Assembly (NCBI GenBank): GCA_900318255.1
Contig: ONJX01000012.1
Location: 16,184 to 80,183 of the forward strand
Origin: an uncultured Prevotellaceae bacterium
Lineage (GTDB): Bacteria > Bacteroidota > Bacteroidia > Bacteroidales > Muribaculaceae
DNA: 64,000 bases
Reading direction: 5' to 3'
The notes beneath the pieces are model-generated. The model worked only from the letters and a program-made list of their open reading frames with translations, was not told where the DNA came from and searched no databases. Position 1 is the first letter of the stretch. Each line of letters starts with the position of its first letter. The translations under genes and the position numbers were made by a program. Positions 43,223 to 51,866 of this stretch are shown piece after piece.

Positions 43223-43286
43223 AAGAAAGTGTGTAAGAAAAGGTGAGAAAAATAGGTAACAAAATGCTTTGTTATCTTTTTAACGA

Positions 43287-43294
43287 CAAATATA
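43287..43294 (-). promoter_or_regulatory. -7 box for the VTC operon
   Basis: Minus-strand TATATTTG fits TAnnTTTG, 65 nt before the start codon at 43222. Confidence 0.65.
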
Positions 43295-43368
43295 AGCAAA
43301 AAGTTGTCTTATGAAATATTTTTTCAATAAGATTATGGAAATAATCAGCAAACGACTGTTACTTACCA

Positions 43369-44100
43369 CTATCTTACCTTGCGAAGAAGATGACGGCAGG
43401 CAAACTTCACATGCCGTAGCACAGTGGGCAGAGTGCCATAGTAATGACACATTATTTTATAGCGCTCGCGCAACGACTTCTTGTGGTTTTGCGTGGTTAA
43501 GCCCTCACTAAGATAGGAGATAATGGGCTCATCGCCAACGTAGGCGGTGCTGTGGCACTGCTTGAGCACCTTGATGCACCAGTCATAGTCGGCACTGAAG
43601 CGGTAGCTAAGGTCATAGTGCGGGCACAACTCTCGCTTGGCAATAAAGGCCTGGTGGCACACCAGCATGCCATCCTTGAAACTCTGCCAGGTGAGATGCT
43701 CAGGAGCGCTGAGATGCCTCATCCCCACCACTTTTCCTGTGGCATCAACGAGCTGGGTCTGGCCATAAATTACATCAGCCTGGTCTTGTGCTTTCATGGC
43801 GATGCGGGCAAGGGTCTCGGGGGTGGAAAAGGCGTCGCCGGCGTTAAGGAAGATGAGGTATTGCCCTGTTGCCCTGTCGATAGCCTTGTTCATGGCATCA
43901 TAGAGCCCTTTGTCGGGCTCACTCCACACCGTGGCGGTAGCAATTCCTGCCTGCTCCACTAGCGCCAGCGTGTCGTCGGTCGATGCTCCATCAATGACGA
44001 GATACTCAAAGTGGGTGAACGACTGTTCTTTCACGCTCTTGAGCGTGGTGCTCAGCACCTGGGCAGCATTGTAGGTAACTGTAATGATAGAGAAAAGCAT
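43369..44100 (-). CDS. Family 2 glycosyltransferase
   Basis: This 243-aa GT-A glycosyltransferase has 'SIITVTYNAAQVLSTTLKSV', 'YLVIDGASTDDTLALVE' (nucleotide-sugar binding), 'SEPDKGLYDAMNKAIDRATG', and 'YLIFLNAGDAF', where N-A-G-D takes the place of the metal-binding DXD. A C-terminal 'RFSADYDWCIKVL' is typical of this WcaA-like group. The sugar and acceptor are unknown. The gene stands alone; an 8-bp word array lies upstream. Confidence 0.9.
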   Translation of the reverse strand: MLFSIITVTYNAAQVLSTTLKSVKEQSFTHFEYLVIDGASTDDTLALVEQAGIATATVWSEPDKGLYDAMNKAIDRATGQYLIFLNAGDAFSTPETLARIAMKAQDQADVIYGQTQLVDATGKVVGMRHLSAPEHLTWQSFKDGMLVCHQAFIAKRELCPHYDLSYRFSADYDWCIKVLKQCHSTAYVGDEPIISYLSEGLTTQNHKKSLRERYKIMCHYYGTLPTVLRHVKFACRHLLRKVR

Positions 44101-44107
44101 TTTTTAG

Positions 44108-44140
44108 CTGACTAATAAACGAGTAAACAAGCTAACAAGA
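44108..44140. repeat. Short 8-bp word array (CTAACAAG type)
   Basis: Words ACTAATAA, ACGAGTAA, ACAAGCTA, ACAAGAC lie upstream of the glycosyltransferase start. They are reverse-complement relatives of words near 37770-37800 (CTTGTTA, CTCGTTAG). Confidence 0.5.
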
Positions 44141-44204
44141 CAATAGATATATTCAATGTGAAAATGCAAGAAGTGTAAACTGAGAACTGGAAACTACATG
44201 ACCT

Positions 44205-44585
44205 CTACCAGTCAAAGACATTTCGGAGCACCCACCACAGCACTACCACAATGCCAATAGCCGCTATCGTGTAGTGGTGAGTTATCACATCATCTACTTT
44301 GCGAGGGAGGAGTTTGGTATAATCGTTAAGCAAATAAAGCACTATCACCGGAATTGCGACCACAAAAAAGGCATTGTAACGCAATGCATCGACGACATTG
44401 CCATGAAGCAGCGAGTGAATCACACGCTGGCTGCCGCATCCAGGACATTTAAAGCCAGTGAGCACGAGAAACACACACCGAGGCATATATTTGCTGGTGG
44501 CAGGGTTTATGCTGAAATAAAACACCGCCAACACTATCAGCAAGACTACAAAAATCCCAATCTTTACCGAACGACTCTTGCTCAT
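44205..44585 (-). CDS. DUF2752 membrane protein
   Basis: This 126-aa protein has three hydrophobic helices (~8-27, ~75-93, ~102-120). The DUF2752 signature 'GFKCPGCGSQRVIHSLLHGN' with 'ALRYNAFF' follows the first. Function unknown; the family is often paired with TM2/CD225-type proteins, as here. The ATG at 44585 overlaps the TGA of the upstream gene (TGATG). A longer reading frame upstream would be a shadow of that gene. Confidence 0.9.
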   Translation of the reverse strand: MSKSRSVKIGIFVVLLIVLAVFYFSINPATSKYMPRCVFLVLTGFKCPGCGSQRVIHSLLHGNVVDALRYNAFFVVAIPVIVLYLLNDYTKLLPRKVDDVITHHYTIAAIGIVVVLWWVLRNVFDW

Positions 44586-45202
44586 CAGCCAAGACCCTGA
44601 AATATGTAATGCGAACAAGCCAGCGGCGTTGAGATGAGACCCAAAATGATTGAAGCAATGATTGCCCAGGCCCCATATTCGCTGTATTTCTCGGCCTTGA
44701 GATAGTTTCCTTCTTTGTATTTCTTCTTGGTTTGGAAGGCAAATATGATGCCCAGCACGCCCAGTGGCCAGCAGCAGCATATAGTAGAGATAATTGCCCA
44801 CACCAGATTGGTGGGAGGGCATTGCCCGCCCTGGGCAGTGGCATGATAGCCAGTAGCTTCACTGGCATAATGAGGTGCATAGCCCAGCTGCTGCGGAGCA
44901 GTCCCCATGACATTCCCTGGCTGCCCATAGAGAGGTGGCAACTCGGGGGTCTCCTCTACAATGACGCCAGGCTCCTCACTTGCCACAGCCTGTGGCTCAT
45001 CAGCCCCAGTGGCAGCATAGCCTTCACTAGCTGCCATCCTCTCGAGCATCTGGCTCAACTCGGGGACTTTAGTGATTTTCACCCAGTCGTCAAGACCGCT
45101 ATGCCACACGTAGGCCGTTTTGTCAACTCCCATCTTCTCAAGTTCTTCTACTGAGTGAGGACCTGACTGATTGCCTTTGAAATATATCCAATAACGAGTC
45201 AT
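44585..45202 (-). CDS. GYF_2 (DUF4339) + CD225/dispanin membrane protein
   Basis: This 205-aa protein has an N-terminal GYF_2 domain (~3-50, 'YWIYFKGNQSGPHSVEELEK', 'AYVWHSGLDDW'), a flexible Pro/Glu-rich linker (~55-125), and a C-terminal CD225/dispanin-like pair of helices with 'PPTNLVWAIISTICCCWPLG' and 'KAEKYSEYGAWAIIASIILG'. GYF_2-CD225 proteins are common in Bacteroidota with no assigned role; the CD225 fold shapes membranes in animal IFITMs (family knowledge). It is coupled with DUF2752 by a TGATG overlap and has a promoter at 45228. Confidence 0.9.
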   Translation of the reverse strand: MTRYWIYFKGNQSGPHSVEELEKMGVDKTAYVWHSGLDDWVKITKVPELSQMLERMAASEGYAATGADEPQAVASEEPGVIVEETPELPPLYGQPGNVMGTAPQQLGYAPHYASEATGYHATAQGGQCPPTNLVWAIISTICCCWPLGVLGIIFAFQTKKKYKEGNYLKAEKYSEYGAWAIIASIILGLISTPLACSHYIFQGLG

Positions 45203-45227
45203 TTTTTCTTATTTTGAAAAACTATTG

Positions 45228-45235
45228 CAAAGATA
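45228..45235 (-). promoter_or_regulatory. -7 box for the GYF_2/CD225 unit
   Basis: Minus-strand TATCTTTG fits TAnnTTTG, 26 nt before the start codon. Confidence 0.7.
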
Positions 45236-45299
45236 AGCAATCGTTTTTAATTATAATGTTTTTTGTGTTATTTTCTTCAACCACAAGCCACAACACCAT

Positions 45300-45348
45300 C
45301 ATGCATTGCGCATTGTGAATTGTGCATTGAGCATTATGCATTAAACAG
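45300..45348. repeat. 7-bp word array (GCATTGT)
   Basis: GCATTGC, GCATTGT, GAATTGT, GCATTGA, GCATTAT, GCATTAA in tandem, ending 4 nt before the speA stop codon. Confidence 0.75.
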
Positions 45349-45351
45349 GGT

Positions 45352-47274
45352 TCACTCTTTCTCAAGATAAGTGTAGCCATAAAGCCCAGAGCGATAGTTG
45401 CGCACAAACTCGTTGCCTTCATCGGCGGTAATTTTCTTGGTGCGGATGGAGTCGGCTACCCATGACTCCACGTTGCGCACCAGCTCCTTGGGGCTGAACT
45501 GCACGTAGTCGAGCACCTCGGCAACGGTCTCACCGTCAATCACCTGGTCAATCTCGTAGTGGTCCTTATAGACGTTGATGTGCACCGCATTAGTGTCGCC
45601 AAAGAGGTTGTGAAGGTCGCCAAGTATCTCTTGATAAGCCCCCACAAGGAATACTCCCAGGTAGTAGTGCTCGCCTTCTTTGAGCTGATGCACAGGCAAG
45701 TAATGCGAGAAGCCCTGGTTAGAGATGAAGTTGCCTATCTTGCCATCGCTGTCGCAGGTGATATCCTGGATGGTGGCGAAACGGTCGGGGCGCTCCGTGA
45801 GCCGGTTCAGGGGCACCACGGGGAACACCTGGTCGATGGCCCACGAGTCGGGCAGCGACTGGAAGAGCGAGAAGTTGCAGAAGTATTTCTCGGGCAACAT
45901 GCGCGCCACGCTGCGCAGCTCCTCGGGGGCGTGCTTCATGTCGCTAGCAATCATGTTCACCTCGCGTGCCACGCTCCAGAAGAGCTTTTCCACTAGGGCA
46001 CGCGTGCGCAGGTCAAGGATTCCCAGGCTGAAACGGTCGAGGGCCTCCTCCCTGATTTGCAACGCGTCGTGCCAGTCTTCTAGCAGGCGGGCCTTGTTGA
46101 TTTTATCATAAATCTCATAGAGGTCGCACACCAGCTCGTCCTCGTTCTCGCGCAGGTGGTCGTTGTCGTCGTCCCACTGTGGCAGGCTTGCCGTCTCGAG
46201 CACCTCGAGCACGAGCACCGAGTGGTGAGCCGTGAGGCTTCTACCACTCTCGGTGATGATGTTAGGATGCTTGATGCCGTTCTTGTTGCAGGCATCCACA
46301 AGCTGATACACCGAGTCGTTGACATACTCCTGAATGGAGTAGTTCATGCTGTTCTCGCTAGCGCTGTTGCGCGTGCCGTCATAATCTACACCCAGGCCAC
46401 CGCCTATGTCGATAAAGTCGATGTCAAAGCCCATCTGCGAGAGCTGCACGTAAAACTGGCACGCCTCGCGCAGAGCATTCTTGATGCGGCGTATCTTGGT
46501 CACCTGGCTGCCTATGTGGAAGTGGATGAGCTTGAGGCAGTCGGTCATCTTGTTCTCCTGCAAGAACTCCATCGCCTCTTGCAGCTCGCTGGTGTTGAGG
46601 CCAAACTTGCTGCGGTCGCCACCACTCTCTTCCCACTTGCCGCTGCCGCTGCTCGAGAGCTTGATGCGGATGCCCACGTTAGGCCTCACGTTCAGCCGCT
46701 TGGCTATCGAGGTGATGAGCCTCAGCTCGCCAGGCTTCTCCACCACGAGGAAGATGCGGCGACCCATCTTTTGTGCCAGCAATGCCAGCTCAATGTAGTT
46801 CTCATCTTTATAGCCATTGCAGATGATGAGCGAGTTCTCCGAAATCTTGCCCATGTTCATCGCCAGCACGGCATGGAGCTCGGGTTTGGAGCCGGCCTCC
46901 AGACCAATGTTGAACTTCTTGCCGTGGCTCACAATTTCCTGAACCACAGGCTCCATCTGGTTCACCTTAATGGGATAGATGATGAAGTTCTGCGCATGAT
47001 ACTCATATTCCTTAGCCGCCTTCTTGAAGCAGCTCGAAATCTTCTCGATGCGGTTATCGAGGATGTCGGGGAAGCGCAGCAGCACTGGCGCGCTGATGTT
47101 GCGCTGGCGCAACTCGTCCATCACTTCTACCAGGTCAACGCCTGTGTAGGTTTGCTTAGGGGTCACTGTCATGTGGCCTTTATCATTGATTGAGAAGTAC
47201 TTGAGGCCCCAACCATTGATGTTATACATTTCGGCGCTGTCCTCGATGCGCCACTTGTTGATGCTGCTCGCCAT
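45352..47274 (-). CDS. speA: Biosynthetic arginine decarboxylase
   Basis: This 640-aa PLP enzyme converts arginine to agmatine, the first step of polyamine synthesis. Features: 'NIDGWGLKYF'-like start (here 'NINGWGLKYFSINDKG'), the PLP-lysine motif 'IIYPIKVNQ' (~100), 'HIGSQVTKIRRIKNALRE' (~255), 'DIGGGLGVDYDGT' (PLP phosphate, ~285), and 'ITESGRSLTAHHSVLV' (~345). A C-terminal 'GAYQEILGDLHNLFGDTNAV' belongs to the conserved end. Length is normal for SpeA. A -7 box lies upstream at 47358. The 345-codon open frame on the plus strand across it is a shadow. Confidence 0.97.
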   Translation of the reverse strand: MASSINKWRIEDSAEMYNINGWGLKYFSINDKGHMTVTPKQTYTGVDLVEVMDELRQRNISAPVLLRFPDILDNRIEKISSCFKKAAKEYEYHAQNFIIYPIKVNQMEPVVQEIVSHGKKFNIGLEAGSKPELHAVLAMNMGKISENSLIICNGYKDENYIELALLAQKMGRRIFLVVEKPGELRLITSIAKRLNVRPNVGIRIKLSSSGSGKWEESGGDRSKFGLNTSELQEAMEFLQENKMTDCLKLIHFHIGSQVTKIRRIKNALREACQFYVQLSQMGFDIDFIDIGGGLGVDYDGTRNSASENSMNYSIQEYVNDSVYQLVDACNKNGIKHPNIITESGRSLTAHHSVLVLEVLETASLPQWDDDNDHLRENEDELVCDLYEIYDKINKARLLEDWHDALQIREEALDRFSLGILDLRTRALVEKLFWSVAREVNMIASDMKHAPEELRSVARMLPEKYFCNFSLFQSLPDSWAIDQVFPVVPLNRLTERPDRFATIQDITCDSDGKIGNFISNQGFSHYLPVHQLKEGEHYYLGVFLVGAYQEILGDLHNLFGDTNAVHINVYKDHYEIDQVIDGETVAEVLDYVQFSPKELVRNVESWVADSIRTKKITADEGNEFVRNYRSGLYGYTYLEKE

Positions 47275-47357
47275 GTGGTAAGCTTTATAAGGTGAATAAC
47301 GCAGTTTTTTACTCTCTCAACGAGCTGCGGTCAGCAGCCACAGCCCCAATTAATCGG

Positions 47358-47365
47358 CAAATTTA
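47358..47365 (-). promoter_or_regulatory. -7 box for speA
   Basis: Minus-strand TAAATTTG fits TAnnTTTG, 84 nt before the start codon. Confidence 0.55.
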
Positions 47366-47489
47366 CAATTAAAATCACAAAAACAAGAATATTTGTGACG
47401 AAAAATCATTTATAAATCTAATCAACACATTATATCGGTGTTTTTTGAAAAAAAAACCGCATTATAGATGAAAAGTCACAGAAAATAGA

Positions 47490-47497
47490 TACCTTTG
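47490..47497 (+). promoter_or_regulatory. -7 box for mtgA
   Basis: TACCTTTG fits TAnnTTTG, 23 nt before the ATG at 47521. Confidence 0.75.
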
Positions 47498-47520
47498 TAG
47501 GCGGTAAATAATGATTTCTC

Positions 47521-48327
47521 ATGGGAGACGTGAAATTTATATGGAACAGGCTGTGGAGATGGGTGCGCAACATCCTCATCTTCTTCTTTGTCTCGTCTCT
47601 GCTGGCAGTGATAGCTTTCAAGTGGGTGCCAGTCTATCGCACTCCGCTCATGTATATCAGGTACTGCGAGCAGTATATCGCAGGCAAGGACCCACGCATC
47701 GAGCACCAATGGGTGGATATGGCCATGATCTCAAAACACATGCCCACAGCAGTCATTGCCAGCGAAGACGCTCACTTCATGGAGCACAACGGCTTCGACG
47801 AGAAGGCAATACTCAAAGCGCGCCTCCATGCGCTTGAGGGTGGCAAGGAGCGAGGCGCCAGCTCCATCTCGCAGCAGACCGCCAAGAACGTGTTCCTGTG
47901 GCAAGGACACAGCTGGTTCAGGAAAGGACTAGAGGCCTATTTCACCTTCCTGATAGAGAAAATATGGGGCAAGGAGCGCATCATGGAGGTCTATCTCAAC
48001 TCCATTGAGATGGGCGACGGCATCTATGGCGTGCAGGCTTGTGCCTCCCATAATTTCCACAAAAGCGCCAGCGAGCTCACACAAAGCGACGCGGCACTGA
48101 TTGCCGCCACGTTGCCCAACCCGCTCCAGTTCAACTCCGCCAAGCCCAGCAAATATATGGAGAAGCGCCGCAAGCAGATTATCGCGGGCATGAACTACCT
48201 GCAGGGGGGCGGCAAGACCCCACAGTGGGGCATCGACCCATCCTCGATCAAGACCGATGCCACGACACCAGCAGAAAAGAACCGCAACAAAAAAAGCGGC
48301 AAAAAGAACAAAAAGAAAAAGCGATAA
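47521..48327 (+). CDS. mtgA: Monofunctional peptidoglycan transglycosylase MtgA
   Basis: This 268-aa membrane-anchored enzyme polymerises lipid II into glycan strands. One membrane helix (~18-36) is followed by the GT51 domain: 'AVIASEDAHFMEHNGFDEKA' (catalytic Glu), 'GASSISQQTAKNVFLWQGHS', 'LEAYFTFLIEKIWGKERIME' and 'YLNSIEMGDGIYGVQA'. There is no transpeptidase domain, hence MtgA not PBP1. The last ~20 residues are Lys/Asn-rich (ending KKNKKKKR), encoded by an A-rich tract. Confidence 0.96.
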   Translation: MGDVKFIWNRLWRWVRNILIFFFVSSLLAVIAFKWVPVYRTPLMYIRYCEQYIAGKDPRIEHQWVDMAMISKHMPTAVIASEDAHFMEHNGFDEKAILKARLHALEGGKERGASSISQQTAKNVFLWQGHSWFRKGLEAYFTFLIEKIWGKERIMEVYLNSIEMGDGIYGVQACASHNFHKSASELTQSDAALIAATLPNPLQFNSAKPSKYMEKRRKQIIAGMNYLQGGGKTPQWGIDPSSIKTDATTPAEKNRNKKSGKKNKKKKR

Positions 48328-48361
48328 CCACATCGCATAATCGTAATATATAAAACATCAC

Positions 48362-48462
48362 TATTCTACTACTCACTACTCTACTACTCCACTATTCTAC
48401 TATTCTACTACTCCACTATTCTACTACTCCACTATTCTACTACTCTACTATTCTACTATACA
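48362..48462. repeat. 8-bp word array (TATTCTAC / TACTCCAC)
   Basis: About twelve units TA(T/C)TC(T/C)AC between mtgA and the aminotransferase gene, ending about 20 nt before its ATG. Same 8-bp period as the arrays at 4436 and 8737, but a different word. Confidence 0.85.
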
Positions 48463-48482
48463 AAAAACAACTTAAAACAACT

Positions 48483-49676
48483 ATGGATTTTATTTCGCAA
48501 AGATTGCAAGCATTGCAGCCATCGGCCACACTGGCGATGTCGCAAAAGAGTAACGAACTCAAAGCACAAGGCGTTGACGTGATAAACCTGAGCGTGGGAG
48601 AACCCGACTTCACCACCCCCGACCACATCAAGCAGGCCGCCAAGCAGGCCGTTGACGACAACTTCTCGTTCTACTCGCCAGTGCCTGGATACCTGTCGCT
48701 GCGACAGGCCATCAGCGACAAGCTCAAAAATGAGAACAACCTCGACTTCGCCCCCGAGCAGATTGTGGTGGGCAACGGTGCCAAGCAGGCGTTGTGCAAC
48801 ACCGTGCTGTGCCTCGTCAACCACGGCGACGAGGTGATTATCCCCACACCAGCGTGGGTGAGCTATGTGCAGATGGTGAACCTGTGCGGCGGCAAGAGCG
48901 TACTCGTGCCAGCAACCATCGACCAAGATTTCAAAATCACCCCCGAGCAGCTCGAGAATGCCATCACCGAGAAGTCAAAACTCATCATCCTGTGCTCGCC
49001 ATCTAACCCCAGCGGCAGCATCTACAGCCGCGAAGAGCTCGCTGGCCTGGCCGCTGTGCTGGCACGTCACCCACAGGTGATGATTATTGCCGACGAGATC
49101 TATGAGCACATCAACTATGTGGGTCACCACGAGTCGCTGGCGCAGTTCCCCGAAATCAAGGACCGCGTGGCTGTGATCAACGGTGTGTCTAAGGCCTACG
49201 CCATGACCGGATGGCGCATCGGTTACGTCGCAGCGCCACTGTGGCTCGCTAAGGCCGTCAACAAGCTGCAAGGACAATACACCAGTGGTGCATCATCAAT
49301 CGCCCAGAAAGCTGCCGAGGCTGCCTACCGTGGCTCACAGCAGTGTGTCGAGGACATGCGCGTAGCATTCCAGCGCCGCCGCGACCTCATCACCGGGCTG
49401 CTCCAGGAGATTCCCGGCATCGAGCTCAAGGTGCCTCACGGCGCGTTCTATGTCTTCCCCAAGGTGGAGGCATTCTTTGGCAAGCGCTGTGGCGACACCG
49501 TCATCAACGACGCCGGCGACCTCGCCATTTACCTGCTCGAGAAGGCCCATGTGGCAAGCGTGGCAGGCGACGCCTTCTGCTGCCCAGGCTACCTGCGCAT
49601 GAGCTACGCCACCAGCGATGAGAACATCATCGAGGCCGTGGCACGCATCAAGAAAGCCCTCGCCGAGCTGAAATAA
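48483..49676 (+). CDS. Class I/II aspartate-type aminotransferase
   Basis: This 397-aa PLP aminotransferase is of the aspartate aminotransferase Ib/AspB type. Visible: N-terminal 'LQALQPSATLAMSQKSNEL', 'INLSVGEPDFTTPDHIKQAA', 'CSPSNPSGSIYSREEL', 'IIADEIYEHINYVGH', and the PLP lysine in 'GVSKAYAMTGWRIGYVA' (~237), plus substrate Arg near the end in 'GYLRMSYATSDENI'. It probably transfers the amino group of aspartate to 2-oxoglutarate. The gene is monocistronic: the word array lies upstream and a hairpin downstream. Confidence 0.95.
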   Translation: MDFISQRLQALQPSATLAMSQKSNELKAQGVDVINLSVGEPDFTTPDHIKQAAKQAVDDNFSFYSPVPGYLSLRQAISDKLKNENNLDFAPEQIVVGNGAKQALCNTVLCLVNHGDEVIIPTPAWVSYVQMVNLCGGKSVLVPATIDQDFKITPEQLENAITEKSKLIILCSPSNPSGSIYSREELAGLAAVLARHPQVMIIADEIYEHINYVGHHESLAQFPEIKDRVAVINGVSKAYAMTGWRIGYVAAPLWLAKAVNKLQGQYTSGASSIAQKAAEAAYRGSQQCVEDMRVAFQRRRDLITGLLQEIPGIELKVPHGAFYVFPKVEAFFGKRCGDTVINDAGDLAIYLLEKAHVASVAGDAFCCPGYLRMSYATSDENIIEAVARIKKALAELK

Positions 49677-49693
49677 GAACTTGACAACACTCT

Positions 49694-49731
49694 GGGTTCT
49701 GCCAGACACACAAGGCGCACTGGCAGAACCC
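49694..49731 (+). terminator. 12-bp perfect hairpin after the aminotransferase
   Basis: GGGTTCTGCCAG (49694-49705) pairs perfectly with CTGGCAGAACCC (49720-49731). It is followed by A/T-rich DNA without a T-run, so it may partly terminate and partly shield the toxin-antitoxin pair starting at 49748. Confidence 0.65.
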
Positions 49732-49747
49732 ATTAAATAAAAGGATT

Positions 49748-50044
49748 ATGAAAGACAAAAATGACTCACAGCAGGCCCAAGAACCAGAGGTAGCTTATCA
49801 AAGCTCACCAAGCAACGACATTGCCTATTCAAACAATGAAGAGGGGCTCAATCCTTCACAAATTCATTTACTCAGACTTTTTTCCATCAACAAAACCACA
49901 GAATCGGAGGCTGAGTTGAAAGAAGCCCTTTTTGACTTTTATTATCATAAACTTAAACAAAAGGAGGATGAAATGTGGGCAACTGGAGCAATGAGCCAAG
50001 AATTACTAGACAGAATTAATAACACCGATTTGCACAAACTATAA
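49748..50044 (+). CDS. Putative antitoxin of a PIN-type module
   Basis: This 98-aa acidic protein has a disordered N-terminal half (Gln/Glu/Ser/Asn-rich to ~35) and two helices in the C-terminal half ('NPSQIHLLRLFSINKTT', 'ESEAELKEALFDFYYHKLKQ'). There is no known DNA-binding motif. It is assigned as antitoxin only because it directly precedes and overlaps (TAATG) a PIN-domain gene and has suitable size. Base composition is more A/T-rich than the flanking housekeeping genes, consistent with acquisition. Confidence 0.65.
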   Translation: MKDKNDSQQAQEPEVAYQSSPSNDIAYSNNEEGLNPSQIHLLRLFSINKTTESEAELKEALFDFYYHKLKQKEDEMWATGAMSQELLDRINNTDLHKL

Positions 50045-50448
50045 TGCAACACATTGTTCTTGATACAAACTGCCTTATCCAGTCCATCTCTTTTCATAGC
50101 AAGTATCATCCAGTTTGGCAATCGATTGTATCTGGAAAATACACCTTGTGTGTATCAACCGAGATTCTTGAAGAGTATCTTGAAATTCTATTGAGATTTT
50201 ATGATGAAGAATATTCTTATTTGGTGATTAATTCAATTGCCAACAACAAGCATGTCAAGTTTATTACACCCTACTACAAGTTTAACTTGATACATTCCGA
50301 TCCCGACGACAACAAGTTTGTTGACTGCGCAATATCGGCTGGAGCAAAATACATAGTGACTAACGACAAGCACTTCGACATCTTGAAAAACATCGACTTC
50401 CCCAAAGTTGACATCATCACATTGATAGACTTTTACAACCAGTTATAA
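50044..50448 (+). CDS. PIN-domain putative toxin
   Basis: This 134-aa protein is a PIN-domain ribonuclease-like protein (PIN_3, 'putative toxin component' group). Acidic active-site residues are visible: Asp7 in 'IVLDTNCLIQS', Glu near 40 in 'CVSTEILEEYLEIL', Asp near 90-94 in 'HSDPDDNKFVDCAISAGAKY', and Asp near 106 in 'IVTNDKHF'. The usual length suits a full domain. Likely cleaves RNA when the partner is lost. It overlaps the upstream small gene by one base. Confidence 0.88.
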   Translation: MQHIVLDTNCLIQSISFHSKYHPVWQSIVSGKYTLCVSTEILEEYLEILLRFYDEEYSYLVINSIANNKHVKFITPYYKFNLIHSDPDDNKFVDCAISAGAKYIVTNDKHFDILKNIDFPKVDIITLIDFYNQL

Positions 50449-50498
50449 GTTTGACACATTAAGAGCCATCTAAAAATTTCAATCTGTTATTATTCTGA

Positions 50499-51866
50499 TT
50501 ATTCTGTTTTGGTTATTTGATTTCCAAGTATTATTCTCAAGCCCATATTAATGTGGAATCTTAATGGTCGCTCTGAGTAGATGTTGCTGTCGGCACCATT
50601 GTAGAAATAGTAGGAAACTCCTGGCTCAAAGAAGAACGCCAACCTGTCGGCAACTCCATATTGCACTCCTAGCCTTGCGAGTGCCGAGAACTGTGGTCGC
50701 TCATCGCGGGAATCTGATAAATTATAGTAATTTAAATAATAATCTTTGCGGGAATGACTCTTCAAGTTAAACTCTATAGCTCCACCTGCCACAGCATAGA
50801 ATGACCATCGCTTCTTGTTCCACAAGATGCGCGACACCTCAAGTGGAATGCCAATGTAATGAGCCGTGACTTCAGTTTTTTCCCAATACTCTTGACCATT
50901 GTTATCATCAAGTTCGACGTACTCATAGGTGTCTAGCTTTTTCATGGTCAAATAGGTATAGCCAATGCCACTGCCCAATTTCCACTTCCTGCCAATTGGG
51001 AACCAAACTTCGAGACCAAATTTCACAGGCATCTGCACATCCACTTTCTTGTGATGATTATATCCCGACTCTAAATCTGAAGGCCCAGAATTTTGCGGCG
51101 TAAAGGCATCATAGTAATGAATGGGGTGAACCAACGATTCACTCGACGACATGCCAAGTCCAGTGTAGGCTAAAGTTATCTCGAAGGGCAACTGTCCACG
51201 CTCTCTTACCTCGCTCCCCTCCAACGCCCACAACGGCTGCACTTGTGGCAGGGGCTCATGCAAGATAATTGTTGCTGAATCTACCTGATGATTTAATGTG
51301 TCAGTATCAAGTTGCGCTATATCTTGTTTATCAACCACTTGATGTGTAGCAGAAGAGTCTCCTGCCATGGCGGTCAACTCTCCCTCGGTAGGGGCAAAGT
51401 GTGCCTTGTCGGTTGTAGATGGAGGAAGTGTGACTTCCTCACAAGAATCAGCAACCGTATTATACTCAACGACTTTTTGGCTACTGTAGTGTGGCGGTTG
51501 GGAAGCATTGGCACTAGCATAATTCTCCTCATTAACAGTTGCCATATCATCAGCTACTTCTTCATTACTTAAGGAACCGCTGGTCTCAACTGATTCAGGA
51601 GAAAGAGAACCATTCTTAGCGATATTTTGCGGCTTGGAGATATCGCTTCCATCTTGCAGTGCAGTCCATATCACCACCGCGACAACTGCTGCCGCTGCCA
51701 TACCCGCCAATGCTTTATATATCGAGCGGCGAGGCACTATAGCGCCACGTTTTTTGCCATGGCGCTTATCCATCGAAGCGCTAACCTCTTGCCACAGTCC
51801 CGATGGCTCTATCATCTCATGTTGCGACAGCCGCTCGTGCATTATGTCGATAAAGTCGTTCTTCAT
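50499..51866 (-). CDS. Membrane-anchored protein with C-terminal OMP barrel (sigma partner)
   Basis: This 455-aa protein has a cytoplasmic N-terminus (~1-48, 'FIDIMHERLSQHEMIEPSGL' then 'WQEVSASMDKRHGKKR'), a membrane helix (~50-70, 'ALAGMAAAAVVAVVIWTAL'), and a Ser/Thr/Glu-rich linker (~75-205). The outer-membrane-barrel-like region (~210-455) includes 'MPVKFGLEVWFPIGRKWKLG', 'GIPLEVSRILWNKK' and a final 'LRFHINMGLRIILG'. This architecture is common in Bacteroidota directly downstream of ECF sigma factors and is thought to be an anti-sigma-like or envelope-sensing protein. It overlaps the sigma gene by ATGA. Confidence 0.82.
   Translation of the reverse strand: MKNDFIDIMHERLSQHEMIEPSGLWQEVSASMDKRHGKKRGAIVPRRSIYKALAGMAAAAVVAVVIWTALQDGSDISKPQNIAKNGSLSPESVETSGSLSNEEVADDMATVNEENYASANASQPPHYSSQKVVEYNTVADSCEEVTLPPSTTDKAHFAPTEGELTAMAGDSSATHQVVDKQDIAQLDTDTLNHQVDSATIILHEPLPQVQPLWALEGSEVRERGQLPFEITLAYTGLGMSSSESLVHPIHYYDAFTPQNSGPSDLESGYNHHKKVDVQMPVKFGLEVWFPIGRKWKLGSGIGYTYLTMKKLDTYEYVELDDNNGQEYWEKTEVTAHYIGIPLEVSRILWNKKRWSFYAVAGGAIEFNLKSHSRKDYYLNYYNLSDSRDERPQFSALARLGVQYGVADRLAFFFEPGVSYYFYNGADSNIYSERPLRFHINMGLRIILGNQITKTE

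Noticed and set aside
44585..44822. N-terminal extension of the DUF2752 protein
   Set aside because: The extended frame overlaps the GYF_2/CD225 gene; DUF2752 proteins begin near the first helix, matching the ATG at 44585.
46156..47193. 345-codon plus-strand open frame
   Set aside because: Antisense shadow of speA, whose motifs are unambiguous.
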